64,000 bases of DNA from Acinetobacter geminorum (lineage in GTDB: Bacteria > Pseudomonadota > Gammaproteobacteria > Pseudomonadales > Moraxellaceae), in the NCBI RefSeq assembly GCF_013009345.1, contig NZ_JABELE010000013.1, positions 62,001 to 126,000 of the forward strand. Reading direction: 5' to 3'. Shown here piece after piece: positions 16,821-25,230 of this stretch. Numbering within the stretch: position 1 is the stretch's first letter; the number at the start of each line of letters is the position of its first letter. Under the pieces are notes generated by a model. That model was not told the DNA's origin. It saw only the letters and a list, made by a program, of their open reading frames with translations, and did not search any database. The position numbers were made by a program, and so were the translations under genes.

Positions 16821-17951
16821 TTATTTAACTAAACGTTCTGCTTCTTTATATTGAATCACTGTATTATTTGGACTGTTTGGTGCTTCAATTATCTCTACTG
16901 GAATAAATCTAATTTGGGCAATGGTGGATTTTTTATTTGAATCTTTCGGTAGCAATTGATTAAGTCTTTTAATATCTGATGCTGTTGGGGGAGTGTCTCC
17001 TCGAACTACTACACGAACGAGAGTAAAAGTATTCCGTTTATCGAACTGGATTGTATCGACAACATTATTGTTAATATTAAAAAATCCATTAACATTTGAT
17101 TTTACTTTATTTTCATAAAATTGTTTATTTAGCATATGTGTAAAATTGAATGTTAAATAAATCGCTAAACCCACTAAAAAAAATAAACTAACTATATTTC
17201 TTTTTATAAATTCGAAGACATTACTTTTCACTTCAGTATCAGAACCTCGGCGAAAACCGGCAATCCACAACACCAGTGAAGAACTAACTTGAATGGCAAT
17301 AATATTTGTTATAGCTAAAATCAGTGCATTTGCAGCACTTTTCCATTCTAAATGAGCAACTAAGATACCACTTGCAACTAACGGTGGAACTAAAGCGGTT
17401 GCCACAGCCACACCTACAACAGCAACAGAAAGTCGCGGTGATATAGAGGCAAAAGCGCCTGCTGCTCCACCTGCAAGAGCAATCATGAGGTCCATTATAG
17501 TAGGTTGTGTTCTAGCTAAAATTTCGCCAGTAATTGGTATATTTATATTAATTAGTCCCAAAATAATACCAATCGAATAAATCATTACTAAGCCTAAAAT
17601 AAGAGTTAAGAATGATGTTCTAAATAAAATCCATCTATTATCAATGAATGACAGGGCTATTCCTGAAATGGGGCCAAGCATCATTGCGACTAACATTGCA
17701 CCAATAACTACAGCGGATGAATCGGCGAGAAGACCATATCCTGCTATGATCGCTGCAAGCGCATTCATTATAAAAAATGTCTTACTGGGTAAAGCATCTG
17801 CTTGAATATTTAAGCGGACATTTTTGTGGTCAATTTTTTTTGTATTTGCTCTAAGCGCCTGTTTATACCTCAGTTTTTCTTTTAGCACCTCATATTTTTG
17901 GTGACCGGATTTTTCTTCTACAATGATTGTAGCATCATCTTTTTTTTCCAT
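16821..17951 (-). CDS. DUF389 (TIGR00341) family membrane protein
   Basis: A 376-aa protein with a charged N-terminus (1-55), six or so transmembrane segments (about 60-285) and a soluble C-terminal domain. The segment LLADSSAVVIGAMLVAMMLG is the signature region of DUF389 proteins. Their function is not established. It is transcribed alone, convergent with the metQ-like gene, and 183 bp follow the upstream tauE-like gene with a terminator between them. Confidence 0.85.
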   Translation of the reverse strand: MEKKDDATIIVEEKSGHQKYEVLKEKLRYKQALRANTKKIDHKNVRLNIQADALPSKTFFIMNALAAIIAGYGLLADSSAVVIGAMLVAMMLGPISGIALSFIDNRWILFRTSFLTLILGLVMIYSIGIILGLININIPITGEILARTQPTIMDLMIALAGGAAGAFASISPRLSVAVVGVAVATALVPPLVASGILVAHLEWKSAANALILAITNIIAIQVSSSLVLWIAGFRRGSDTEVKSNVFEFIKRNIVSLFFLVGLAIYLTFNFTHMLNKQFYENKVKSNVNGFFNINNNVVDTIQFDKRNTFTLVRVVVRGDTPPTASDIKRLNQLLPKDSNKKSTIAQIRFIPVEIIEAPNSPNNTVIQYKEAERLVK

Positions 17952-18062
17952 ATCTAAATTCTATTTAGTAGTTTATTTATTAAACTTTATTATTAAAAAA
18001 AATAGAGAGAAATCAAGTTTTTCTAAATTTAATAAGGTTTATTTTATTGTGTTTCATAATAA

Positions 18063-18089
18063 AAGGCTCTTAACAGATGTAAGAGCCTT
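18063..18089 (-). terminator. Terminator after the TauE-like gene
   Basis: AAGGCTCTTA / TAAGAGCCTT, 7-nt loop. On the minus strand it is followed by TTTT. It lies 45 bp past the stop of the TauE-like gene. Confidence 0.8.
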
Positions 18090-18133
18090 CTAAAAAAGCA
18101 CACTATTGAGATACAATTAATGTAATGGATAGA

Positions 18134-18916
18134 TTAAAAGAAATGACTAAAATATATGAAAATCGGGTTCTTATGATCTAATAATAATTTAAAAGCCATA
18201 CATAAACTTATCAATATTAACAGAGGCTTAATCACTCTTGATCCAAATCTTACCGCAAATTTCGCACCAATCGAAGCACCTATAAAAGCTCCACCAGCCA
18301 TCACTAGAGCTATTGGAAAAATGACATATCCTTTAATGATGAAAATAGATAAAGAACCTAGGTTACAAGCCACATTTGCTAACTTGGTATAAGATAAGGC
18401 GCTTACCAACTTAAAACCTAATAATAGTACAAATGCAACTATGAAAAATGAACCGACTCCAGGACCAAAAACTCCATCATAAAACCCTAGTAACGGTGCG
18501 ACTAGAAGTGCAAACAGAAAATAAGGAATAAGTGGTTTTTTATCTACATCACTTAGTTTGGGTGAAAAAATAAAATATAAGGCTACTAAAATCAAAAGTA
18601 TTGGAACGATAGTTAAGAGTACCTTTTTAGGCATGAGCGTAACTGAAAGTGCCCCTAGTGTACCTCCTAAAAAAGACATACAAGCAATAGGCATTGCTTT
18701 ACGCCATTCGATTAGTCCTTTTCTTGCGAAACTAATAGTTGCTGAAAGAGTTGCCGAGGCAGCTTGCAATTTATTGGTCGCTATTGCAGATACAGGAGGG
18801 ACGCCTGATAAGAGCAATGCAGGTAGAGTGATTAAGCCACCCCCACCTGCAATAGCATCAATAAATCCAGCTACCATAGCCACTAAGCCTAAGATAAGTA
18901 GGATTTCAAAATTCAA
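18134..18916 (-). CDS. TauE/SafE-family sulfite/organic-anion exporter
   Basis: 260 aa with about eight hydrophobic segments and the typical TauE repeats: AGFIDAIAGGGGLITLPALL near the N-terminus and FYDGVFGPGVGSFF in the second half. These proteins export sulfite, sulfoacetate or similar anions across the inner membrane; the substrate here is not known. It begins with TTG; no better in-frame ATG is present upstream. It is a single-gene unit. Confidence 0.9.
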   Translation of the reverse strand: MNFEILLILGLVAMVAGFIDAIAGGGGLITLPALLLSGVPPVSAIATNKLQAASATLSATISFARKGLIEWRKAMPIACMSFLGGTLGALSVTLMPKKVLLTIVPILLILVALYFIFSPKLSDVDKKPLIPYFLFALLVAPLLGFYDGVFGPGVGSFFIVAFVLLLGFKLVSALSYTKLANVACNLGSLSIFIIKGYVIFPIALVMAGGAFIGASIGAKFAVRFGSRVIKPLLILISLCMAFKLLLDHKNPIFIYFSHFF

Positions 18917-19078
18917 TTTATTAACTCATATGACATTTCATTAATTAAATGAGAAAGCTCGGAAGAAAGATGAAGATGATAAGTTTCTAAGTTCTTAACT
19001 ATTTGATTCATGACTAGTTTATTGTGGTTAAAATTCTGCTAAAGACTAAAGTGTCTTTTTTGGAAAATCAATATTTTT

Positions 19079-19897
19079 TCAAATATTATATTCTTTTATA
19101 TTTTTTATTAGATAACGATCTTTATTTTTCTCAATTCTTAAATTAAAATTAGCTTTTCGAATGGAAATTTTTTTAAATGCTTGGACTATCTCATAAGGGA
19201 TTGGAGAGTACTGGGTGGTACCATTAATTTCATAAAATCCTTTCGACTTTCCATTATTGGTTTTTATTCCATCTAATTCACCATAAATGATTAATATATT
19301 TTTTCTATAACTCATTAAGAAGTTACAAATTGATGAGGAATAAAAACTATAAGGTTTTGAAATTTCATTTTTAAAATCGAGTCCATATATTTTATGTAAT
19401 GCTTGATCTGAATATATGGCTGGACAAAATAAAATTAATTGATTAACTTGGATTTTTTTTGCTAAATTAATTGCAATATAGCCCCCCAAACTATATCCAA
19501 TAATAATATCTACTTTTTTTAAAAGACTATAAAAAGTCATACTTTCATTTATATTTTGAGATAATGATGACTTTATTTTGCTCGTATTATTTAAACCACT
19601 TAAGTTAAAGGAAAGTGTTGCAATATTTTTACTTCTAAGAAGCTCTTCTAAAGGGCTTAAGGAACTTAAATCAGAGTTACCTCCATGTATAAGTAAAGCT
19701 ATTTTTTGTGGGGAGCCTTCGCTGTAACTAAATTTGGCCTCTAATTCATAAGTATCGAAATTATGAATAAAAAAGAAAGAGTTTTCATTTTTAGTAGGTT
19801 TATAATTTTTTAGCTCATGTGTGGGCTCATTTGTTACTTTAGAAATGGTATTACTAAGATATTTATGAGCAATTGATATTTTATCTTGTTTTTCCAT
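19079..19897 (-). CDS. Alpha/beta-hydrolase-like protein, function unknown
   Basis: 272 aa, markedly AT-rich. It contains an oxyanion-type HGG (71-73), a nucleophile elbow GYSLGG (Ser136) and a later strand LIIYGELDG that may supply the acid residue; a C-terminal catalytic His is not obvious. This resembles serine hydrolases of the alpha/beta fold. No operon partner is present. Its low GC compared with neighbours suggests transfer. Substrate cannot be guessed. Confidence 0.65.
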   Translation of the reverse strand: MEKQDKISIAHKYLSNTISKVTNEPTHELKNYKPTKNENSFFFIHNFDTYELEAKFSYSEGSPQKIALLIHGGNSDLSSLSPLEELLRSKNIATLSFNLSGLNNTSKIKSSLSQNINESMTFYSLLKKVDIIIGYSLGGYIAINLAKKIQVNQLILFCPAIYSDQALHKIYGLDFKNEISKPYSFYSSSICNFLMSYRKNILIIYGELDGIKTNNGKSKGFYEINGTTQYSPIPYEIVQAFKKISIRKANFNLRIEKNKDRYLIKNIKEYNI

Positions 19898-20181
19898 GAC
19901 TGATTATTCCTGATAGAAGTGTTAAGGATTTTATTATGTGTAAAATAAAATTTGAATAAATTAAAATAAAAAATTAATAAATCTCTTAAATTTAATTCTT
20001 TGCAAGCTTATACAAGATTTTAGTTATATATTTAATATATTCTTTAACATCAAAAAGATGTATCTCTTCTATATTGTAACTACTTAATTTATTTGCTAAA
20101 CATTTCTATTTTTTAAATACGGATATACAATTTTCTTAGTGACCCGCCTTAGAAAAATATGAAGTTAAAGATTTAAAAATT

Positions 20182-20967
20182 ATGATACCAGTACAGCCAT
20201 TCTCTTTTTTCGCAATTTTTCTGTTATTTATTATTCCATTGATTGGAGTTGTACTAACACTAGGCTTGTTGGTGAAAGTAATACTCTTTTGGCGAAAGAA
20301 GGTTGAAAAGCCTGTTAGGTTTTTTTCTCGAAAGACATTATTCATTACCGTATTGACACTAATATGTGACCTATGGGCAGGTTATTTATTTTATATGATT
20401 GAATCGGTAGGGTATGAGATTGCTCTTAAGCAGCATTATAAGGAAAGTCGCAGTCATTTCGTTTTATCTCAAGATGCACAATATGGAGAACTGTTGATTC
20501 CCAAAGGGAGCTTAATTAGTCGTTATGATGCTTTTGACAATGGTGAGCCACAATTACCTCTGAGTTTACGGGGATTACAGGCTGTACGTTTCCCTCATCC
20601 TGTACAAGTCGCAGGAATGTGGGTAACTGCGATGGAACCTCCTCGAATGGAATTGGCATGGGATCAGCAAATAGGGCCCGTCATGCGCTTTGATCGTAAG
20701 GAAGAAAATGGTTATGGTAAATGGGTTTACGACACAAAGCATCCTACAATTGCTTGCTCTCGTGGAGACATCGTACTACTTGAAATTCCATTAATTGATC
20801 ACGATATTGTAAAAGAATTTGGTAAGCCTGAACCCGATGGAGCTAATGCGCGTTTTCGCCCTAGTGAGTGGGGTGTTCAAGAATGTGAAAAAGGTCATGG
20901 GCCAATTAAAGTTAGTCCTGCATATACTGGGACTGCACCAAAGAAACCTTGGTTTCAACCTTACTGA
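20182..20967 (+). CDS. Two-TM membrane protein of unknown function
   Basis: 261 aa. There are two N-terminal transmembrane helices (about 7-33 and 52-71) separated by a basic loop (FWRKKVEKPVRFFSRK), then a soluble region of about 190 residues rich in Pro, Gly and aromatic residues, likely periplasmic. I recognise no family. Base composition is less AT-rich than the hydrolase gene to its left. It ends 40 bp from the truncated phosphatase gene that faces it, so the region right of it is a rearrangement point. No strong RBS is visible before the ATG. Confidence 0.65.
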   Translation: MIPVQPFSFFAIFLLFIIPLIGVVLTLGLLVKVILFWRKKVEKPVRFFSRKTLFITVLTLICDLWAGYLFYMIESVGYEIALKQHYKESRSHFVLSQDAQYGELLIPKGSLISRYDAFDNGEPQLPLSLRGLQAVRFPHPVQVAGMWVTAMEPPRMELAWDQQIGPVMRFDRKEENGYGKWVYDTKHPTIACSRGDIVLLEIPLIDHDIVKEFGKPEPDGANARFRPSEWGVQECEKGHGPIKVSPAYTGTAPKKPWFQPY

Positions 20968-21007
20968 AAAGCTTTATTCGACCTCTTTAGAGATTAGGTC
21001 AGTAATC

Positions 21008-21160
21008 TTATGCATTTACATGATCAATTTTAGGTAATTGTGAACAGAGTGCTTGAGCTTGATTATGGCCATGCTCACTTAAAGCAATCAAAGCATGCGA
21101 AAGGGTTTTTCCATTAATATTGGCTTCACTCTCAGCATGTCGGATCAGAAAAATACTCAT
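21008..21160 (-). pseudogene. Truncated histidine phosphatase (phosphoglycerate mutase family)
   Basis: A 50-aa open frame starts MSIFLIRHAESEANINGK, which is the N-terminal RHG/RHA catalytic signature of the histidine phosphatase superfamily, and stops after about a quarter of a normal ~200-aa enzyme. It starts 6 bp after the ROK kinase stop, so it was the second gene of that operon. The second catalytic His and the rest are missing; foreign or rearranged sequence follows. Confidence 0.75.
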
Positions 21161-21166
21161 ATTATT

Positions 21167-21988
21167 TTATTGTTCAATTGCACGTATAGCACCTAAAGCA
21201 GCTACTTTTCTTCCCGCTTTTATTTTTGATATGTCGCAATCTTGCCAAAGCTCAGGAAGGCAGTTTTCTTTAGCAGACTTTAAAGCCGCGTCTAAATAAC
21301 CGGGTAATTCTATTGTTCCTCCTCCTATTACTAATTGCGATGGATTCAAAAGATTAATAACAGTTGCTATTCCAAGACCTAAAGCTGTGCCTGCCTCTTT
21401 TATAACAGTTAAAGTTGCTTGATCTCCATTGTTAGCCATTAATGCTAGATTAGATGGGCTGAGTGCACATTGCTTGGCAATTGCTGAGCCACTTGCAACT
21501 TCATCTAGACGTTTAATTCCTTCATTACTTTTTACTGGTAAGTAACCTAGCTCACCAGCCCAACCACTAGCTCCCAGTAAGGGTTTTCCATTTATTATGA
21601 ATGCAGCCCCAATACCTGTACCAATCATAATAATGACACTTGCAGCATGAGCCGAGGAATCATTTAGTTCCGCATGCATGGCAGCTTTTACATCATTTAA
21701 GATAATTGTTTTACTACATAATAATTTTAATGCTTCATTTCCCTGCCAACCTATAAATGCAGGGAGAACATCACAATTAACAATGTGCCCATTTTCGTTA
21801 ACTAGACCCGGCACTGCTAGGCTTATGCTTTCGGGTTTAATTCCATGTTTTAAAATAAAAGATTGTAGGTGTGATATTAATTCTTCTGGGGTGAATGAAA
21901 TTCCTGTACTAAATATCTCCTCAATTTCATCACATAATATTAATAATTTAGTACCTCCAAGGTCTACACCAATTTTCTGTCTGTTCAT
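21167..21988 (-). CDS. ROK-family sugar kinase-like protein
   Basis: 273 aa with the ROK/actin-fold ATPase layout: GVDLGGTK (phosphate 1) at 7-14, a catalytic Asp in ILNDVKAAM, GTGIGAAF (phosphate 2) and a C-terminal VIGGGTIEL (adenosine). It would phosphorylate a hexose or amino sugar. The zinc site (His ... CxCGxxGC) found in most ROK enzymes is absent: the position after GELG is Tyr and no Cys cluster follows. It belongs to the minority zinc-free type or is altered. First gene of an operon whose second gene is truncated. Confidence 0.8.
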   Translation of the reverse strand: MNRQKIGVDLGGTKLLILCDEIEEIFSTGISFTPEELISHLQSFILKHGIKPESISLAVPGLVNENGHIVNCDVLPAFIGWQGNEALKLLCSKTIILNDVKAAMHAELNDSSAHAASVIIMIGTGIGAAFIINGKPLLGASGWAGELGYLPVKSNEGIKRLDEVASGSAIAKQCALSPSNLALMANNGDQATLTVIKEAGTALGLGIATVINLLNPSQLVIGGGTIELPGYLDAALKSAKENCLPELWQDCDISKIKAGRKVAALGAIRAIEQ

Positions 21989-22759
21989 CCGATGCCTTAT
22001 GTAAAAATCATTTTTTAAAATTCTATCTCGTCTAGAGGATAGTGTTTTTATAATTATCAGTGTTTGTGTAATAACTTTTAAATTTAATTCAAATGAAGAT
22101 CTATCATTTTCCTTACCCTGAATATTCGCGTAAACATAACAAATAGTTGTTTACTAATTTTTCTGTTTTTATGCGTTTATAAACCCCACTTGAACAATAA
22201 CTCACGCATTATTTATCCTTACTTTTTAATGATCTAAATTAAAACAAATGTCATTTTGTGTGCTTGACTGTAATAGGACAGGGCACTATTCTTTGCCTGC
22301 TGGCCACATTGCCAGCCGGTTTTAGCAGACCGTGCTCAAGAACATTGAAAAAATTCATTTTTTTGATGTAGACCCGTTCGTCTCCCTTTTTTGTAGCGGT
22401 AGGACGGAAGGGGGACACCTTCGGGTGTGCTGGGTCTTGAGCCAGTCTGCTAACCCCCTTTCGTTCTGCCACCATAATTCTATAAATGTCTGGCAGAACT
22501 CCCAATAAAAAGGAGTTGGCTTTGCACATCCATTATTTCTTGGCAGTCTCTGCCAAAGTCTATATCGACACCACTTAAATTTATAAGTAGCTTGATAGCG
22601 ATTAGCGCTTTCAGGCTTTAATTCGTCGCGACCAAAAACTTAATCAACAATAAAACTTGAGATGTGCAAAACACAGTCTTAACGGCTTTGCTATGCCTTT
22701 TTTTCTCCCAAAAAAGTATCTCGTTTACATACAACAAGAATTTTTATAACGGTAAAACT
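21989..22759. other. 770-bp segment with structured core and doubtful ORF
   Basis: The region between the ROK and TetR genes holds no confident gene. From about 22250 to 22560 it is more GC-rich and full of inverted repeats: GTTCTGCCA/TGGCAGAAC (22463-22471 with 22491-22499), ACACC-TTCG-GGTGT (22415-22428), and TTTGCACATC (22521) with its complement GATGTGCAAA near 22661. A minus-strand ORF crosses the core and is listed separately. The pattern suggests a structured RNA or a satellite-prophage remnant, not shown. Confidence 0.4.
22251..22529 (-). CDS. Doubtful 92-aa ORF in a structured region
   Basis: The frame starts MCKANSFLLGVLPDIYR and contains VSRLAQDPAHPKVSPFRP. This kind of short reading frame recalls the small, poorly understood ORFs in P4-like satellite regions (ash/Icd-like neighbourhoods), but I cannot assign it. 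The overlapping hairpins suggest the DNA or RNA structure may matter more than the protein. Confidence 0.3.
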   Translation of the reverse strand: MCKANSFLLGVLPDIYRIMVAERKGVSRLAQDPAHPKVSPFRPTATKKGDERVYIKKMNFFNVLEHGLLKPAGNVASRQRIVPCPITVKHTK

Positions 22760-23320
22760 ATGCCACATTTAGTGATCTCCCCACGTGCCATACAAGTCGT
22801 AAATAAATCAATTGATCTGTTTCACCATCACGGATTTCATACGGTTGGAGTCGACAGAATTGTGAAAGAATCTCAAATTCCAAAAGCGACTTTTTATCAT
22901 TACTTTCACTCTAAAGAGCGGTTTATCGAAATCTGCATGATCGTGCAAAAAGAACGTTTAAAAGAAAAAGTAGTTTCAATGGTTGAGTACGCCAGTCAAA
23001 CAAGTGTGATGGATAAACTTAAGAAACTTTATGTCTTACACACCGATTTGGAGGGGCTTTACTATCTATTATTTAAAGCAATTTTTGAGACCAAGCTGAC
23101 CTATCCAAAAGCTTATATAACTGTAATGAGATATAGAACATGGTTGCTTAATGAAATCTATAGTCAGTTAATAAAACTAAAAAAAGATCTTTCCTTTCAG
23201 GACGCCAAATTATTTTTATATATGATTGAAGGAACCATTATTTAGCTTTTAAGCTCGGGTCAAGTAGGGGATAGAGAGATGATATTAGACTGTTTTTTGA
23301 AGCAGTTTAAAGCGGCGTAG
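22760..23320 (+). pseudogene. TetR/AcrR regulator interrupted by an in-frame amber codon
   Basis: From the ATG at 22760 the frame encodes a TetR-type HTH (residues about 10-55, VDRIVKESQIPKATFYHYF) and a helical ligand domain. A TAG at 23243-23245 stops it after residue 161 (EGTII). The same frame stays open beyond for LLSSGQVGDREMILDCFLKQ and ends at 23318-23320, giving a normal ~186-aa TetR if the TAG were a sense codon (CAG Gln by one change). The product is thus missing about 25 C-terminal residues, part of the dimer interface. It may be dead or a shortened repressor. No obvious target gene lies beside it. Confidence 0.8.
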
Positions 23321-23365
23321 TATGTATCGTTCATCATTTTTCAAGTTTAGCTATTTCATATAAAG

Positions 23366-23391
23366 AGCCCTTTTATAACAAGGGCTTTTTT
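23366..23391. terminator. Terminator between two converging TetR genes
   Basis: AGCCCTT / AAGGGCT stem with a 7-nt loop, then a T-run on the plus strand and A-rich sequence on the other side; probably bidirectional. Confidence 0.8.
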
Positions 23392-23400
23392 GTATTCAGT

Positions 23401-24036
23401 CTATTCTTTATATTGCCATGCTTTTAAAAAGGTTTGGCAAACTTCTTGATTTAACCGCTGTAGTTCTTCTGGAGTTGGAATATTTCCACTAATCAACGTA
23501 GCGGGATAGGTATAGCCCATTACGGCACCGAGGAAAGCCTTTGTTGCTTCCTCTGGCTGATCAATTTTAACAATACCAGCATTGTGTGCAGTTGCAAGAA
23601 TATCGGTTAAAGATCTTTTAATATTCCCTTGAGTACGTTGCTGAATTTTAGGAAGAATTTCTTTCATTTCAACTAAGGCAATAATCAGCAATCTTTGCAG
23701 GCGAATGACGTCAATATGATAAAAATGATTTTGTACAGACTGTCCAATTTCTAACAATAATTGATCTAGTCGCTTATTTTTCAATTCATGCTGCTCAATG
23801 AAAGGTGCTTCCATTTCTGCTTTTAAATGATCAAAGACTTCAATAAGTAACGCTGTCTTTGTCGGGAAATGGTTGTATAAAGTTTGTCGATTTGTACCGG
23901 CTTTCGTGGCAACAGCCTCTAAACGGACTTCTAATCCATGCTCAAGGAATAGTTCACGGGCTGCTGCCACAATAGTAGGGCGAATTCGAGACGGACGACC
24001 TGGTGATTTTTTTAGCATATCGGTTTTCTTGCACAT
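23401..24036 (-). CDS. TetR-family repressor of the adjacent RND pump
   Basis: 211 aa with an N-terminal TetR HTH (about 15-65, LEAVATKAGTNRQTLYNHF) after a basic, proline-rich start (KKSPGRPSRIRP), and a C-terminal ligand and dimerisation domain. It is divergent from the MFP-RND genes. A perfect 31-bp palindrome fills the gap and begins 4 bp from its start codon, so it very likely represses both itself and the pump. ATG at codon 7 is a possible alternative start. It is not AdeN by position; I do not assign a name. Confidence 0.9.
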   Translation of the reverse strand: MCKKTDMLKKSPGRPSRIRPTIVAAARELFLEHGLEVRLEAVATKAGTNRQTLYNHFPTKTALLIEVFDHLKAEMEAPFIEQHELKNKRLDQLLLEIGQSVQNHFYHIDVIRLQRLLIIALVEMKEILPKIQQRTQGNIKRSLTDILATAHNAGIVKIDQPEEATKAFLGAVMGYTYPATLISGNIPTPEELQRLNQEVCQTFLKAWQYKE

Positions 24037-24039
24037 CGT

Positions 24040-24070
24040 ATTTATTTACTTTACAGTAAAGTAAATAAAT
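24040..24070. promoter_or_regulatory. 31-bp perfect palindrome, probable TetR operator
   Basis: The arms (24040-24054 and 24056-24070; each contains TTTATTTACTTTAC or its complement) are perfect inverted repeats of 15 bp around a central A. They sit in the gap between the divergent TetR gene and the efflux membrane-fusion gene. Confidence 0.85.
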
Positions 24071-24096
24071 TGTCTATAAGTCTAGGGTGCCAAAAT

Positions 24097-25221
24097 ATGT
24101 TTGGTTCGGTTTTTTTTAATCATAAGTACTTGTGGTTATTGCCTTTGCTACTTTTTCTTAATGGATGTGATTCTGATCCGCCTGCCCCTAAAAATATTCA
24201 GCAGGTGGGTACGATCACTATAAAACCAGAGACGATTGAATCTACCTATCAATTGGCTGGTAGAACGGTGGCCTCTGAAATTTCTCAGGTCCGTCCACAA
24301 GTCAATGGAGTAGTAATAGAGCAATTATTTAAGGAAGGCACGCAAGTAAACAAAGGGCAGCCACTTTATAAAATTGATTCATCACTCTATCGGGATAGTG
24401 TGGATGAAGCCGCTGGTAATCTTGCATTAGCAAAAGCCACTGTAAATTCGACTCGCCTTCAAGCCGAGCGTTATAAAGAATTAATTAAAGTAAATGGGGT
24501 GAGTCAACAGGAGCTTGATAATGCTCAAAGTGCATATGAGCAAGCGAAAGCGACTGTTGCCGTAAATGAAGCTGTATTGAAAACAGCACGAACCAATTTA
24601 CGTTACACACAAGTTAGTGCGCCAATTTCAGGACGGATAGGGCGTTCATCTATTACACGTGGGGCTTTAGTCACCTCTGCTCAAACAGAGCCTTTAGCAA
24701 CGATTCAAAAACTGGACCCCATGTATGTTGATTTGACTCAGTCGAGTGATGAATACATGGCACTGCGTAAACAGCTTACTGAAAATGGAATAAAACCGAC
24801 TGAACTTTCAGTACGTTTGAAGCTTGAGAATGGCACTGCCTATGCAGAACAGGGGACTTTTAAGTTTAGTGATGTTGCTGTAGATGAGGCGACAGGAAGT
24901 GTCACCTTACGTGCAGCATTTCCCAACCCCAATAATGCGTTATTGCCCGGCCTGTATGTGCGGGCAGAACTTGGAACGGGAACACGTCCTAACAGCGTCT
25001 TAATTCCTCAAGGTGCGCTGTTCCGAGACGCAGAAGGAAATCCACTTGTTTGGATTGTTGGAAAAGATAATAAAGCCGAGCAACGAAAAATTACTCTAGG
25101 CGATGCAATTGATAATCGTTGGTTAGTGACCTCTGGCTTGAAAGCAGGAGATCAAGTCATTGTTGAGGGTCTGCAAGGCTTAAGTGCCGGCATGACGATT
25201 GAACCTACCCCAATGAGTTGA
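24097..25221 (+). CDS. RND efflux periplasmic adaptor (membrane fusion protein)
   Basis: 374 aa from the ATG at 24097, chosen because it starts the lipoprotein signal peptide (lipobox LNGC, Cys24); a TTG at 24070 lies inside the operator palindrome. AcrA-type domain order: barrel-sandwich hybrid halves around a coiled-coil hairpin (about 95-165), beta-barrel and membrane-proximal domain. It links the inner-membrane RND pump to an outer-membrane channel. The RND gene starts 9 bp after its stop. Controlled by the divergent TetR. Confidence 0.92.
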   Translation: MFGSVFFNHKYLWLLPLLLFLNGCDSDPPAPKNIQQVGTITIKPETIESTYQLAGRTVASEISQVRPQVNGVVIEQLFKEGTQVNKGQPLYKIDSSLYRDSVDEAAGNLALAKATVNSTRLQAERYKELIKVNGVSQQELDNAQSAYEQAKATVAVNEAVLKTARTNLRYTQVSAPISGRIGRSSITRGALVTSAQTEPLATIQKLDPMYVDLTQSSDEYMALRKQLTENGIKPTELSVRLKLENGTAYAEQGTFKFSDVAVDEATGSVTLRAAFPNPNNALLPGLYVRAELGTGTRPNSVLIPQGALFRDAEGNPLVWIVGKDNKAEQRKITLGDAIDNRWLVTSGLKAGDQVIVEGLQGLSAGMTIEPTPMS

Positions 25222-25230
25222 GGATTGCGT

